Under the pieces are notes generated by a model that saw nothing but the letters and a program-made list of their open reading frames with translations, did no database searches and was not told the origin of the DNA. Of a stretch of 64,000 nucleotides of DNA, positions 40,663 through 52,332 are shown one piece after another; positions within the stretch are counted from its first letter, which is position 1, and each line of letters begins with the position of its first letter. The DNA is taken from positions 1-64,000 of the forward strand of contig NVWQ02000016.1 of the NCBI GenBank assembly GCA_002733715.2. Reading direction: 5' to 3'. The position numbers and the translations under genes are program-made. This DNA is from Methylophaga sp. (GTDB taxonomy: Bacteria > Pseudomonadota > Gammaproteobacteria > Nitrosococcales > Methylophagaceae).

Positions 40663-41639
40663 CCGACAACGAATCACAACAATTAAAGGCTTTAGGCCTT
40701 GCTGTCATTAATACTGAGATTGAGGCTATATCCGCCCTAAAAGATCGTGTTGATGATGCCTTTGTTAACGCTTGCCAATATTTACTGCAGTGTGAAGGTC
40801 GAATTGTTGTTATCGGTATGGGTAAATCAGGGCATATTGCAGGCAAATTAGCCTCAACATTAGCCAGCACTGGCAGCCCTGCTTTTTATGTTAACCCTGC
40901 CGAAGCGAGTCATGGTGACTTAGGCATGATCACTAATAAAGATGTTGTTTTAGCTTTATCTAACTCCGGTGAAACTAGTGAAATATTAACTATTTTGCCA
41001 CTCATTAAACGATTGGGCGTACCTTTAATCGTGATGACCGGCAAACCAAATTCAACACTCGCAAAAACGGCAACCACTCATATTGATATTAGTGTTGAGA
41101 AAGAAGCTTGCCCGCTTGGTTTGGCACCAACATCAAGCACAACAGCCGCCTTAGTTATGGGCGATGCCCTGGCTATTGCTTTACTTGAAGCTAGAGGTTT
41201 CACCGCAGAAGATTTTGCTTTATCTCACCCAGGTGGCAACCTTGGTCGACGTTTATTGCTCCGTGTTAAAGACATTATGCATTCGGGAGACAGCATTCCT
41301 CAGGTCAAGAGTGATGCTCTGCTAAGTGACGCCTTAATCGAGATGACTAAAAAAGGCCTCGGCATGACGGCTATCGTCGATGATAATGGCAATATGACAG
41401 GAATTTTTACTGATGGTGACTTACGGAGAGTGTTGGCTCAAACCATTGACATACACACTAGTCCGATCGCAGATCACATGACAACTAAATGTAAAACGGG
41501 ACGCCCTGACATGTTAGCAGCTGAAGTGCTCGCCATTATGCAGCAGCACAAAATTAATGCTTTATTAATTCTTGATGATGAACAATCATTGGTTGGGGCC
41601 ATTAATATGCACGATTTACTACGCGCTGGCGTCGTATAA
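40659..41639 (+). CDS. kdsD: Arabinose-5-phosphate isomerase
   Basis: SIS domain (GMGKSGHIAGKLASTLASTGSPAFYVNPAEASHGDLGM) plus CBS pair. Confidence 0.95.
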   Translation: MTDNESQQLKALGLAVINTEIEAISALKDRVDDAFVNACQYLLQCEGRIVVIGMGKSGHIAGKLASTLASTGSPAFYVNPAEASHGDLGMITNKDVVLALSNSGETSEILTILPLIKRLGVPLIVMTGKPNSTLAKTATTHIDISVEKEACPLGLAPTSSTTAALVMGDALAIALLEARGFTAEDFALSHPGGNLGRRLLLRVKDIMHSGDSIPQVKSDALLSDALIEMTKKGLGMTAIVDDNGNMTGIFTDGDLRRVLAQTIDIHTSPIADHMTTKCKTGRPDMLAAEVLAIMQQHKINALLILDDEQSLVGAINMHDLLRAGVV

Positions 41640-41659
41640 AAAAACAAAGGAACTCCTTA

Positions 41660-42181
41660 ATGCAAGATATTCTCGCCCGAGCAAAAGATATAAAACTGGT
41701 CATCTTTGATGTAGACGGTGTACTCACCGACGGTAGCATTATCATTGGTGATGATGGTGAGGAATACAAAGCATTCCATTCTCGTGATGGCCACGGCATG
41801 AAACTCTTGCAATATACAGGAGTCGAAATAGCCATAATCACAGGTAGAACTTCAAAAGTAGTGGAATACCGTATGACGAGCCTAGGTGTTGCTCACCTAT
41901 ACCAAGGTCAACAAGTAAAATTACCTGCTTTTGAAGATCTGATAGAACGACTTGATTTAAAACCTGAGCAATGTGCTTATGTCGGTGATGATTGGGTCGA
42001 TATCGCAATCATGAAACGCGTTGGCCTTGCTATTGCGGTAAATGATGCCGATGATATTGTTAAAAAATATGCTCATTGGATTACCCCCGCTAATGGTGGA
42101 AAAGGTGCAGCACGCCAGGTATGCGAACTCATTATGAAAGGACAAGGTACGCTAGAGGATCAAATTGAACGCCATCTCTAA
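41660..42181 (+). CDS. kdsC: KDO-8-phosphate phosphatase
   Basis: LVIFDVDGVLTDGSIIIGDDGEEYKAFHSRDGHGMKLL. Confidence 0.95.
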   Translation: MQDILARAKDIKLVIFDVDGVLTDGSIIIGDDGEEYKAFHSRDGHGMKLLQYTGVEIAIITGRTSKVVEYRMTSLGVAHLYQGQQVKLPAFEDLIERLDLKPEQCAYVGDDWVDIAIMKRVGLAIAVNDADDIVKKYAHWITPANGGKGAARQVCELIMKGQGTLEDQIERHL

Positions 42182-42737
42182 TATTCCCCTTATTGCCAAA
42201 ATACTCTTGCCAATATTGGCTATTATTTCAATTTGGCTATTATCGGGGGAAGACAATAAAAATAATCCATCACAGGATGAACAGGTGAGAACCAGTGATT
42301 ATTCTATGACAGAATTTACGCTCACTATTATGGATGATTCAGGCACGCCATCACGCGTTATAACGGGCGATAAAATGTCCCATTATCCTGATGATGACAG
42401 CACAGAAATCTTATTTCCTGTTGCTCATGTCATTGACCAACAAAAAGACACTTGGATCATGTCGTCAAATAGAGGGCGAACTCAAGGTGAAGGTGAAGAA
42501 ATAGTACTCACCGGTAATGTTATTATTACTCGCCAAGATAATAATGAAATCGAATTACGAACCGAGAAACTTATTTTAGATACTTTGCATAATACCGCTT
42601 ATACTGATCTAGCTGTTAACATAAAGTCACCCTATGGAAACACTAATTCAGTAGGCTTGCATGCGGCACTCGAAGACAAAATGATTAATCTGCACTCACG
42701 CGTAAAAGGATTCTATAATGCTCCGCCTAGTCAGTAA
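42165..42737 (+). CDS. lptC: LPS export protein LptC
   Basis: Position between kdsC and lptA; TM plus beta-jellyroll-like sequence. Confidence 0.88.
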   Translation: MNAISNIPLIAKILLPILAIISIWLLSGEDNKNNPSQDEQVRTSDYSMTEFTLTIMDDSGTPSRVITGDKMSHYPDDDSTEILFPVAHVIDQQKDTWIMSSNRGRTQGEGEEIVLTGNVIITRQDNNEIELRTEKLILDTLHNTAYTDLAVNIKSPYGNTNSVGLHAALEDKMINLHSRVKGFYNAPPSQ

Positions 42738-43530
42738 ATTATTCTTTATATTACTCGTTTCATTGCCATTTTATACTTGGGCAATACCTGGTGATAGAGA
42801 CCAACCTATTGAAATTGAAGCGGATCATGCACAGCTTGATGATGAGCAAGGCATTACACAATACAAGGGTAAGGCGATATTAACGCAAGGTACCTTACGT
42901 ATTGAAGGTGATATCATTACCTTCTACTATGATGACGATAAACAACTCACCAAAGCGGTAGCACAAGGAAAACGTGCCTCCTATGAACAAGTTCAGAAAG
43001 TAGGCGAAATGCCTATTCGTGCCAAAGCTTACACCATGGAATATCATGCAAAAGCTCAAAAAATATATCTCATAGGCAAGGCTCATGTTTGGCAAACGGG
43101 TAGTGAGTTTAGTGGCGAACGTATTGAATATGATATTGAAAGAAATATTGTGAATGCTTCTGGTCGAACAAATCACACCGAACAAGCTAAAAAAGGTGAA
43201 CGTATACATATCATTATTCAACCGCCGGGGCGATCAAAAAAACCATCATCAACTGTCGTAAAACCAAAACCTGCTACAAGCTCAACTTCAGAGCCGGCAG
43301 ATACAGATGAGCTCAAACCAAGAGATGACAGTTATCCAACAGCAGTGACAACAACAAACCTTAATGTTAGAACCGGTCCTGGCACACAATACGAGAAGTT
43401 AGGCGTGCTCTACTCTGGTTCTGAGCTATTCATTCTCACCGAACAAAAAGATTGGGTGCAAATCAGAGGTGTGATTAATGATCAAATTGTGATTGGCTGG
43501 GTTAGTCGTCGCTATCTACAACAACAATAA
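42718..43530 (+). CDS. lptA: LPS transport protein LptA with C-terminal SH3-like domain
   Basis: DQPIEIEADHAQLDDEQGITQYKGKAILTQGTLRIEGDIITFYYDD, then TTNLNVRTGPGTQYEKLGVLYSGSELFILTEQKDWVQI...GWVSRRYL. Confidence 0.92.
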   Translation: MLRLVSKLFFILLVSLPFYTWAIPGDRDQPIEIEADHAQLDDEQGITQYKGKAILTQGTLRIEGDIITFYYDDDKQLTKAVAQGKRASYEQVQKVGEMPIRAKAYTMEYHAKAQKIYLIGKAHVWQTGSEFSGERIEYDIERNIVNASGRTNHTEQAKKGERIHIIIQPPGRSKKPSSTVVKPKPATSSTSEPADTDELKPRDDSYPTAVTTTNLNVRTGPGTQYEKLGVLYSGSELFILTEQKDWVQIRGVINDQIVIGWVSRRYLQQQ

Positions 43531-43540
43531 GGGTTAACCG

Positions 43541-44266
43541 TTGGCACTGTTATCTGCTCAAGAATTATCTAAACGTTTTGGCGATCGCCACGCAGTAAAA
43601 TCAATTTCACTCGAAGTTAATAGTGGTGAAATTGTAGGGCTACTTGGTCCCAATGGCGCTGGTAAAACAACAAGTTTCTATATGATTGTGGGGTTAATTC
43701 CCGTCGATCATGGCACTATTTATCTTGATCAACTAGAACTTACTCATGAGCCCATTCACAAGCGCGCACAATTAGGCATTGGTTATTTACCGCAAGAAGC
43801 CTCTATTTTTAGAAAGCTTAGCGTGGCAGATAATATTTTTGCTATCATCGAAACACGTGAAGATCTTGATCTTGAAGCCAAACATTTATTACTCGAACAA
43901 TTATTAGCTGATTTCCATATCGAACATATTCGTGATTCACTAGGTATGGCTTTATCCGGCGGAGAGCGCCGCCGAGTAGAAATTGCCCGAGCATTAGCGA
44001 TGGAACCAAAATTTCTATTATTAGACGAACCTTTTGCGGGTGTTGACCCCTTATCGGTAATTGATATTCAAGGCGTAATTAAAGATCTCGCTGCACGCGG
44101 TATCGGCATTCTGATAACCGACCATAATGTACGTGAAACACTTAGAGTCTGCGAACGTGCTTATATTTTTAACGAAGGTGAAGTTATTGCCAAAGGCACA
44201 CCAGAATCGATTCTGGAAGATAAACAGGTGCTAAGTGTTTATCTCGGACGTGATTTTAAGCTTTAA
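43541..44266 (+). CDS. lptB: LPS export ABC ATPase
   Basis: [40 protein letters not shown]. Confidence 0.95.
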   Translation: MALLSAQELSKRFGDRHAVKSISLEVNSGEIVGLLGPNGAGKTTSFYMIVGLIPVDHGTIYLDQLELTHEPIHKRAQLGIGYLPQEASIFRKLSVADNIFAIIETREDLDLEAKHLLLEQLLADFHIEHIRDSLGMALSGGERRRVEIARALAMEPKFLLLDEPFAGVDPLSVIDIQGVIKDLAARGIGILITDHNVRETLRVCERAYIFNEGEVIAKGTPESILEDKQVLSVYLGRDFKL

Positions 44267-44304
44267 AAGATATACTTTTAATTTATAGAAAATCTAATTT
44301 AAAC

Positions 44305-45126
44305 CTAATCCCTCTTAGGAAAAAACAACCTAGGCTCCACTTTCACATTATTCAAACTCACTCCTAAATGTAAATGCGGTCCAGTTACCCGTCCTGTCGC
44401 CCCGACGGTTCCAATGATCTCACCTTGTTTCACTGTTTGGCCTATCTCAACACCAATTTTATCTAAATGAAGAAATAAGGTTATTAAACCCTGTCCATGG
44501 TCAATAAAAACTGTGTTTCCATTAAAGAAATAATCACCCGTATCTCGAATTATACCGTCTGCTGGTGCATGAATTTCAGTACCCGTTGGCGCGGCAATGT
44601 CCATTCCACTATGCGGTCTTTTTGGTTGGCCGTTAAATACACGTCTTCTTCCAAATAAACCACTAACTCGACCCTCAATTGGCCAAATGAAATTCATCGC
44701 CACATCACCTTCTGTCCAGTACCTTAATGCAGCCCCTGTTTTAACCTTCTCAGCATTAATTCTGGTCATATCGTAATTAGTGGGATTCACTTTTCGTTTA
44801 TCTGTGATTGTAATATGTTGTGTTGGGTAGGCTTTATCTTCCACTTCAAATAAGGTTTTACTAGTTTTCCCTGCCGATATAACGGTCACGCGCTGTGTAC
44901 CAATTTTTACACTTAAGGGAATGCCTACAACCGCAATCCACTGCTGATCTTGTTTTAACACCATGACCTGTTGTTTGTTATAAGTCACCACCGGCTTTTC
45001 ATCAGAAATAACTGCCAGCGGCACAATAACTACACCACCAGGCACGGCTGATTTCCGAGGTAAAGTTGTGGCTGATGCCACCGACAATGTCATCAACAGT
45101 AAAACAAACCCTAACAATTTAATCAT
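44305..45126 (-). CDS. M23 family metallopeptidase
   Basis: PHSGMDIAAPTGTEIHAPADGII; HGQGLITLFLHLDKIGVEIGQTVKQGEIIGTVGATGRVTGPHLHLGV. Confidence 0.93.
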   Translation of the reverse strand: MIKLLGFVLLLMTLSVASATTLPRKSAVPGGVVIVPLAVISDEKPVVTYNKQQVMVLKQDQQWIAVVGIPLSVKIGTQRVTVISAGKTSKTLFEVEDKAYPTQHITITDKRKVNPTNYDMTRINAEKVKTGAALRYWTEGDVAMNFIWPIEGRVSGLFGRRRVFNGQPKRPHSGMDIAAPTGTEIHAPADGIIRDTGDYFFNGNTVFIDHGQGLITLFLHLDKIGVEIGQTVKQGEIIGTVGATGRVTGPHLHLGVSLNNVKVEPRLFFPKRD

Positions 45127-46480
45127 TCTTTATCTCTTTAATTTCACATAATAATTGACCATGTTGTAATCGGACATTGATCTGCTGCTTGAGTTCTAAT
45201 TTTCTCGTGTTTTGCACTACTTTTCCAGACTCAGCTGCGGTGGCAATGCTGTAGCCACGTTCTAGCGTATTTAATGGACTCACCGCTGACAAAGTACGCA
45301 TTTGTTGCGTTAAATGTGATTGATATTTCTGTAACTTCTGCTTGATTCTGCTTTCTAATCTTTCAGAAAAAACCATCACTTTCTGTTTTTGCACTGCAAT
45401 CTCAGCTTGTGGATGCTTTAAGCGTACTGACCAATAATCTAATTGCTGCCGTTTATTATTAATGATATGTAACCAGCTACGATTTAACTGCTGTCCTGAT
45501 CTATTTAAGTCTTGAATTTGTTGGCGAATTTTAGCTTGTGGCTGTGGCAAGCGCTGTTTTAAATGTTTTACATGCCGATTCTCAGTTTGTATCCGATTAC
45601 TGATTAATAAATTTAGTCGGCGGAAATGATTCTTTATTTTAGCCAACAATTCGATACTATCTGGCACCGCTATCTCAGCTGCGGCTGAGGGAGTAGGCGC
45701 GCGCACATCGGCCACAAAATCAGCAATAGTAAAGTCAACCTCATGGCCCACTGCACTGATAATTGGAATTTCACTAGTAAAGATAGCGCGTGCAACCTTT
45801 TCATCATTAAAGCTCCACAAATCTTCTAATGAACCACCGCCACGACTGACAATAAGTACATCACATTCTTGCCTTTTTCCCGCTAACGTAATGGCATCAG
45901 CAATTTGCAGTGCAGAATCTCCACCTTGTACTGCTACTGGATAGAGAATGACATTAGCCGCAGGAAAACGTCGATTGAGCACCGTTAAAATATCATGGAC
46001 AGCCGCACCATCGGGTGATGACACCACACCAATACTTTGTGGCAATGTAGGCAAGTCTTTTTTATGGGCTTGATCAAATAAGCCTTCTTCACCTAAACGA
46101 TGTTTCAAAGCGTCATAAGCACGCTGCAAAGCGCCACTGCCCGCCTCTTCCATATGCTCAACAACTAATTGAAACTCGCCACGACCTTCATATAGCGTCA
46201 CTCGAACACGCAACAACACTTGCATGCCATTTTTAGGGGTAAACCGCACATTACGATTTTTATTCCTAAACATGGCACATCGCACCTGTGCGGCTTCGTC
46301 TTTTAGCGTGAAATACATATGGCCGGAGGCAGGCATCGCTAGATTAGATATTTCGCCTTCCACCCAAAGTAGAGGAAATGAACCTTCCAATACAGCTCGT
46401 GCTTCCCTCACCAAGCGTGAAACGGCATACACTTCTTTAACTGGGCGTGATGCTAATGTTGAGTTATTATCTATTGCCAC
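45119..46480 (-). CDS. xseA: Exodeoxyribonuclease VII large subunit
   Basis: RAVLEGSFPLLWVEGEISNLAMPASGHMYFTLKDEAAQVRCAMFR. Confidence 0.95.
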   Translation of the reverse strand: MAIDNNSTLASRPVKEVYAVSRLVREARAVLEGSFPLLWVEGEISNLAMPASGHMYFTLKDEAAQVRCAMFRNKNRNVRFTPKNGMQVLLRVRVTLYEGRGEFQLVVEHMEEAGSGALQRAYDALKHRLGEEGLFDQAHKKDLPTLPQSIGVVSSPDGAAVHDILTVLNRRFPAANVILYPVAVQGGDSALQIADAITLAGKRQECDVLIVSRGGGSLEDLWSFNDEKVARAIFTSEIPIISAVGHEVDFTIADFVADVRAPTPSAAAEIAVPDSIELLAKIKNHFRRLNLLISNRIQTENRHVKHLKQRLPQPQAKIRQQIQDLNRSGQQLNRSWLHIINNKRQQLDYWSVRLKHPQAEIAVQKQKVMVFSERLESRIKQKLQKYQSHLTQQMRTLSAVSPLNTLERGYSIATAAESGKVVQNTRKLELKQQINVRLQHGQLLCEIKEIKND

Positions 46481-46502
46481 GGAGCTTCCTATAAAAAGCC
46501 TT

Positions 46503-46619
46503 AACTGCTCAGTTTACCCCTAGAATTTATCAGTTTAAGGCAGGAAATGTGAGTTCACACGTGTGAATGTCCATTTCCGAACGCAGAAATGGTGAATTCT
46601 AGGGGTAAACTGAGTAGTT
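46503..46619. repeat. 117-bp nested inverted repeat (MITE-like)
   Basis: AACTGCTCAGTTTACCCCTAGAATTTA ... TGAATTCTAGGGGTAAACTGAGTAGTT terminal arms; inner GGAAATG/CATTTCC and TTCACACGTGTGAA palindrome. Confidence 0.8.
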
Positions 46620-46632
46620 ATGTTATAATTGA

Positions 46633-48132
<1,500 letters not shown>

Positions 48133-48373
48133 ACTATGCCTGTGCCCATTCCATCTACAGAAAAAAAGTATACGTTACAAAAGCCCGTCATTGATCCTTC
48201 GGTTACTTCGTTTCCGCGAAATCGTTACATGGATGTAACTTAGTAGGGCAATGCAGGAGCAATTGCCGAGCGGGAATCCAACGATAGTGGCTAGTTCTAC
48301 TTCCCATGGATCCCCGCATACGCGAGGATGACGAACAATAGTTTTCTGCAGTTAATTTATTTTAGAGATTTTT

Positions 48374-49950
48374 ATGAGCCACAATATCCACGACCACCGA
48401 ATTCTTATTGTTGATTTTGGTTCACAATATACCCAGCTTATCGCACGCCGCATACGTGAAGCCGGTGTTTACTGTGAATTAAGAGATCCTGAAATAACTG
48501 AAGCCGAAGTAAAAGAATTTAATCCAAAAGGAATTATCCTTTCAGGTGGCCCAGACTCAACAATTAGCAGTGAAGCACCTGTCGCCCCCCAATTTGTATT
48601 TGAACTTGGTATTCCCGTATTAGGTATTTGCTACGGCATGCAAACCATGGCAATGCAATTAGGTGGTCAAGTTGAATCATCCGAACATCGTGAATTTGGT
48701 TATGCTCAAATTCGTGCCCGCGGCCATTCAAACTTATTACGTGATATTGAAGACCATGTTACAGAAGAAGGTTTTGGCCTACTCGATGTCTGATGAGTCA
48801 TGGCGATCGCATATCTAAACTCCCTGAAGGTTTCAATGTTATAGCCAGTACAGAGAGCGCGCCATTTGCAGGAATGGCTGATGAAAAGCGACAATTCTAC
48901 GGTGTGCAATTCCACCCAGAAGTCACACACACTGTTCAAGGCCAACGCATTATCGAGCGTTTTCTAACTGAAATTTGTCAATGTGAAACCTTATGGACAT
49001 CAGCACAAATCATCGAAGACAGCATCAAAACAATTCACCAACAAGTCGGTACTGATGATGTCTTGTTAGGACTTTCTGGCGGTGTAGATTCATCTGTAGT
49101 TGCCGCTTTGTTACACCGTGCTATTGGCAATCAATTGACCTGTGTATTTGTAGATAACGGATTGCTTCGTGAAAACGAAGGCGATCAAGTCATGGCTATG
49201 TTTGCTAAAAACATGGGCATCAAAGTGATTCGTGTTGATGCTGAGCAACGCTTTCTCGATGAACTCGCCGGTGAAAATGATCCGGAGAAAAAACGCCGTA
49301 TTATCGGCCGTGTATTTGTAGAAATTTTTGAAGAAGAATCCAATAAACTAAACAATGTTAAATGGTTAGCACAAGGAACCATCTACCCTGATGTGATTGA
49401 ATCCGCCGCAGCTAAAACAGGTAAAGCTCAAGTTATTAAAACACATCATAATGTGGGTGGCCTACCCGATCATATGACACTTAAATTACTTGAACCTTTA
49501 CGTGAACTATTTAAAGATGAAGTGCGTAAACTAGGTGTTGAACTCGGCTTACCACGTGATATGGTTTACCGTCACCCCTTCCCTGGCCCAGGTTTAGGCG
49601 TTCGTATCTTAGGTGAAGTTAAAAAAGAATATGCTGACTTATTACGTAAAGCCGACAAGATTTTTATCGATGAACTTTATGCTCACGATTTATACGATAA
49701 AACCAGTCAAGCTTTTACCGTATTTCTACCTGTTAAGTCAGTTGGAGTTATGGGTGATGGTCGCCGTTATGATTATGTTGTTTCACTACGCGCCGTAGAA
49801 ACTATCGATTTTATGACTGCACGCTGGGCGCATCTTCCTTATGATTTTTTAGGCTTAGTCTCAAACCGAATTATCAATGAGGTTGAAGGGATCTCTCGTG
49901 TTACTTATGATATATCTGGCAAACCACCCGCTACTATTGAGTGGGAATAG
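48374..49950 (+). pseudogene. guaA: GMP synthase, split into two frames by an apparent 1-nt deletion at ~48,792
   Basis: ORF 48374-48793 ends [12 protein letters not shown] 48793-49950 starts [14 protein letters not shown]. Sequence GATGTCTGATGAGTCATGG; one extra G (GTCTGGATGAGT) restores LLDVWMSHGDR. Confidence 0.92.
49934..49949 (+). repeat. Left att-like direct repeat (guaA last codons)
   Basis: CTATTGAGTGGGAATA. Confidence 0.9.
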
Positions 49951-50112
49951 TTACAACGATTTAAGTTGCTGATTGAATTAGACGGCGCTACTACACACTA
50001 CTTTTACACGCAAAAAACAATCGTTGTTTTATAACGCTTTTGGGCATATTGTTGCGCAAAATGCTGCACAGAGATGTGACAACTACGATTAATAGTAACG
50101 AAGTGTGTAAAT

Positions 50113-51345
50113 TTGGGTTTAAAGAAGCAAATAGTTAACGAAGATGAAATAGCAATATTTGACGAAGCTGTTATACATAAGCGCGGCGAATATTGGCAAT
50201 TTAAGCTCTGGCTGAATGACGAACAAAAGTACGCAAGGAAAAGCTTACGCACACGTAGCAAAATAACAGCAATAGAAAAAGCCAAACGCTTTTACTTAGA
50301 GATATTAGCAGACAGGCAAGCGGGCAAACGATACTTTACGCTGACAACAAAACAAGGCGTGGCGAAGTATATTGAGTACAGAGCAAAAGACGTTGAAACT
50401 GGCTTAATAGTAAGCGGCAGACTGACGACAATACGCACACACTTAAAGCACTTTTTGAGAATTATTGGCAAAGACACAAAGCTTAGAGAATTAGGTTATT
50501 TGGATTGTGAGGATTACTTTTACAAGCGGCACAAGGAAACGAACGGCAACGTAAAAGTAGTAACGATACAAAACGAACAGAGCACTATAAATGCGTGCAT
50601 TTTATGGCTGTTTAAAAATAATGAAACGTACTTTGCAAAGTTTGACTTTAAAAGGCTGGCAAAAGTAGACAGCAATAATGAAGCACTGCGAAGAGCTACA
50701 TTTACATTGAATGAATACAAGCAGCTTTGCGTTACAGCTAAAAACTATGCAAATGAATGCAGCGATAGCGGCAGGCAAGATGAATACGTTATACGCACAT
50801 TAATACGTTATTTTATTTTGATAGCTGGGCACAGTGGCTTACGAGTTGGCGAGCTATTACAATTAAAATGGAATGACGTAGAATTTGAAGCAGTAACAAG
50901 CAAAGGCAAGGAACACTTGTTGGCTAAGGTTGCAGTTAGGGCTGAGACAAGCAAGGTACGTAGAAGCAGAGTGCTTTATTGTAAAGGTGGCGAGCACTTT
51001 AAGCAGTTACAAAAAATACTAAAACACGATAATGGATTAATATTTAGTACGGATAGCATTACTAAAATAACAAAACGTAAACTGCTCTATCACTTCCATA
51101 AAATCGTAGCATTAGCTAATATCCCAAATAGCACTACACGTGCACTTGTACCTTATAGCTTAAGACACTTTGCAATTACACAACGCATATTAAGCGGCTT
51201 AAGTTTGCACGCTGTGGCGAGTATGTGCGGCACGAGTGTTGTGCAAATAGAGCGAACGTACTGGCACGTTAATAATGAGACGAGGCTGACAAGTGCTTTA
51301 GCTGATTACGTGCAAAATGACGACGGCACGATTACGTTAACGTAA
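50113..51345 (+). CDS. Tyrosine recombinase/integrase
   Basis: GHSGLRVGELLQLKW (Arg I), ETSKVRRSRV, PYSLRHFAITQRI (Arg II), ERTYWHVN (Tyr); first gene inside attL. Confidence 0.82.
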   Translation: MGLKKQIVNEDEIAIFDEAVIHKRGEYWQFKLWLNDEQKYARKSLRTRSKITAIEKAKRFYLEILADRQAGKRYFTLTTKQGVAKYIEYRAKDVETGLIVSGRLTTIRTHLKHFLRIIGKDTKLRELGYLDCEDYFYKRHKETNGNVKVVTIQNEQSTINACILWLFKNNETYFAKFDFKRLAKVDSNNEALRRATFTLNEYKQLCVTAKNYANECSDSGRQDEYVIRTLIRYFILIAGHSGLRVGELLQLKWNDVEFEAVTSKGKEHLLAKVAVRAETSKVRRSRVLYCKGGEHFKQLQKILKHDNGLIFSTDSITKITKRKLLYHFHKIVALANIPNSTTRALVPYSLRHFAITQRILSGLSLHAVASMCGTSVVQIERTYWHVNNETRLTSALADYVQNDDGTITLT

Positions 51346-51412
51346 ATACACTCCAAAGCAATACCCCTTTCCACGCTTCAAGCCCCAAAACTAAACAGCA
51401 TTAACGTGCACA

Positions 51413-51428
51413 GCAAGATATATCTTGC
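51413..51428. repeat. Perfect 16-bp palindrome in element intergenic region
   Basis: GCAAGATATATCTTGC, with outer CGTGCA ... TGCACG arms. Confidence 0.7.
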
Positions 51429-51488
51429 CGTTTGCTTTTGCACGCTTAAAACACGTAAATAGTGCTTTGATTTATTTTAGGGTAATCA

Positions 51489-52019
51489 TTGGTTTGCATA
51501 AATAGAATTATGCAGGCAAATAAACAATACACAGAAGCAAGATACGACGAACGGCTACAAGCACAGACGCTTGAATGGATGGGGCAGCACGAAGAGCACT
51601 TAACGCACGCGTGCACGTTTACGATGGAGCAATTTGACGGCAACTTAACGGCTGAGCAGGCTTGGAAGCAGTGGGAGCGATTTTGCAAATATTTGAATAG
51701 AAAGATATACGGCAATGCAGCTAAGTTGCACGGCAAAACACTATTAATACTGCCAGTATTACACGGCGAGATTAGTTATAAAAATTTACACATACACGCA
51801 GCTATTGGCTGTGTTGACGATAGAAGTTATGGCTTTGCTGAATTAAAAACGATTATTGATACAGCTTGGCGTGAGATGAAATGGGCAAAGAATGATATTG
51901 AAATAGTGCAATACAGAGATATAAACTGGATTGACTATATGCTAAAAGAAAGCGTGCGACTTGATTTGCACAGTGTTGATTTAACGCGTTGCTGCATAGC
52001 AAAAACATTACAACAATAA
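51489..52019 (+). CDS. HUH-like replication initiator (inovirus Gp2/YagK-YfjJ-like), putative; true start may be at 51510
   Basis: HIH in KNLHIHAAIG followed by WIDYMLKES (candidate catalytic Tyr and Lys). Confidence 0.6.
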   Translation: MVCINRIMQANKQYTEARYDERLQAQTLEWMGQHEEHLTHACTFTMEQFDGNLTAEQAWKQWERFCKYLNRKIYGNAAKLHGKTLLILPVLHGEISYKNLHIHAAIGCVDDRSYGFAELKTIIDTAWREMKWAKNDIEIVQYRDINWIDYMLKESVRLDLHSVDLTRCCIAKTLQQ

Positions 52020-52332
52020 CAGCAGCACAAAATTACAAAGCGAAGTGCTGACTTGCGTCTACTTAGCTATTTGCAAAAGCACTTATTAGTGCTTTATTAG
52101 CGAAGCTTTGCTCAAAGTAAATACATAGAACTAAAACATAAAAGCATAAGCACTAAACAAAGAAAACGAATAACAGCTAAAGCAAATAAACACACAGATT
52201 AAATGAAGCGCTAAACAGGTGTAACTGAGATATAGCGAGCTTACAGAGAAATAAAACATATTAAGTTGGCGCAGATAGAAACAATGAGAATACTTAAAAG
52301 CTTTGTTTATTTAATTAAGGAAAGCTAAGCAC

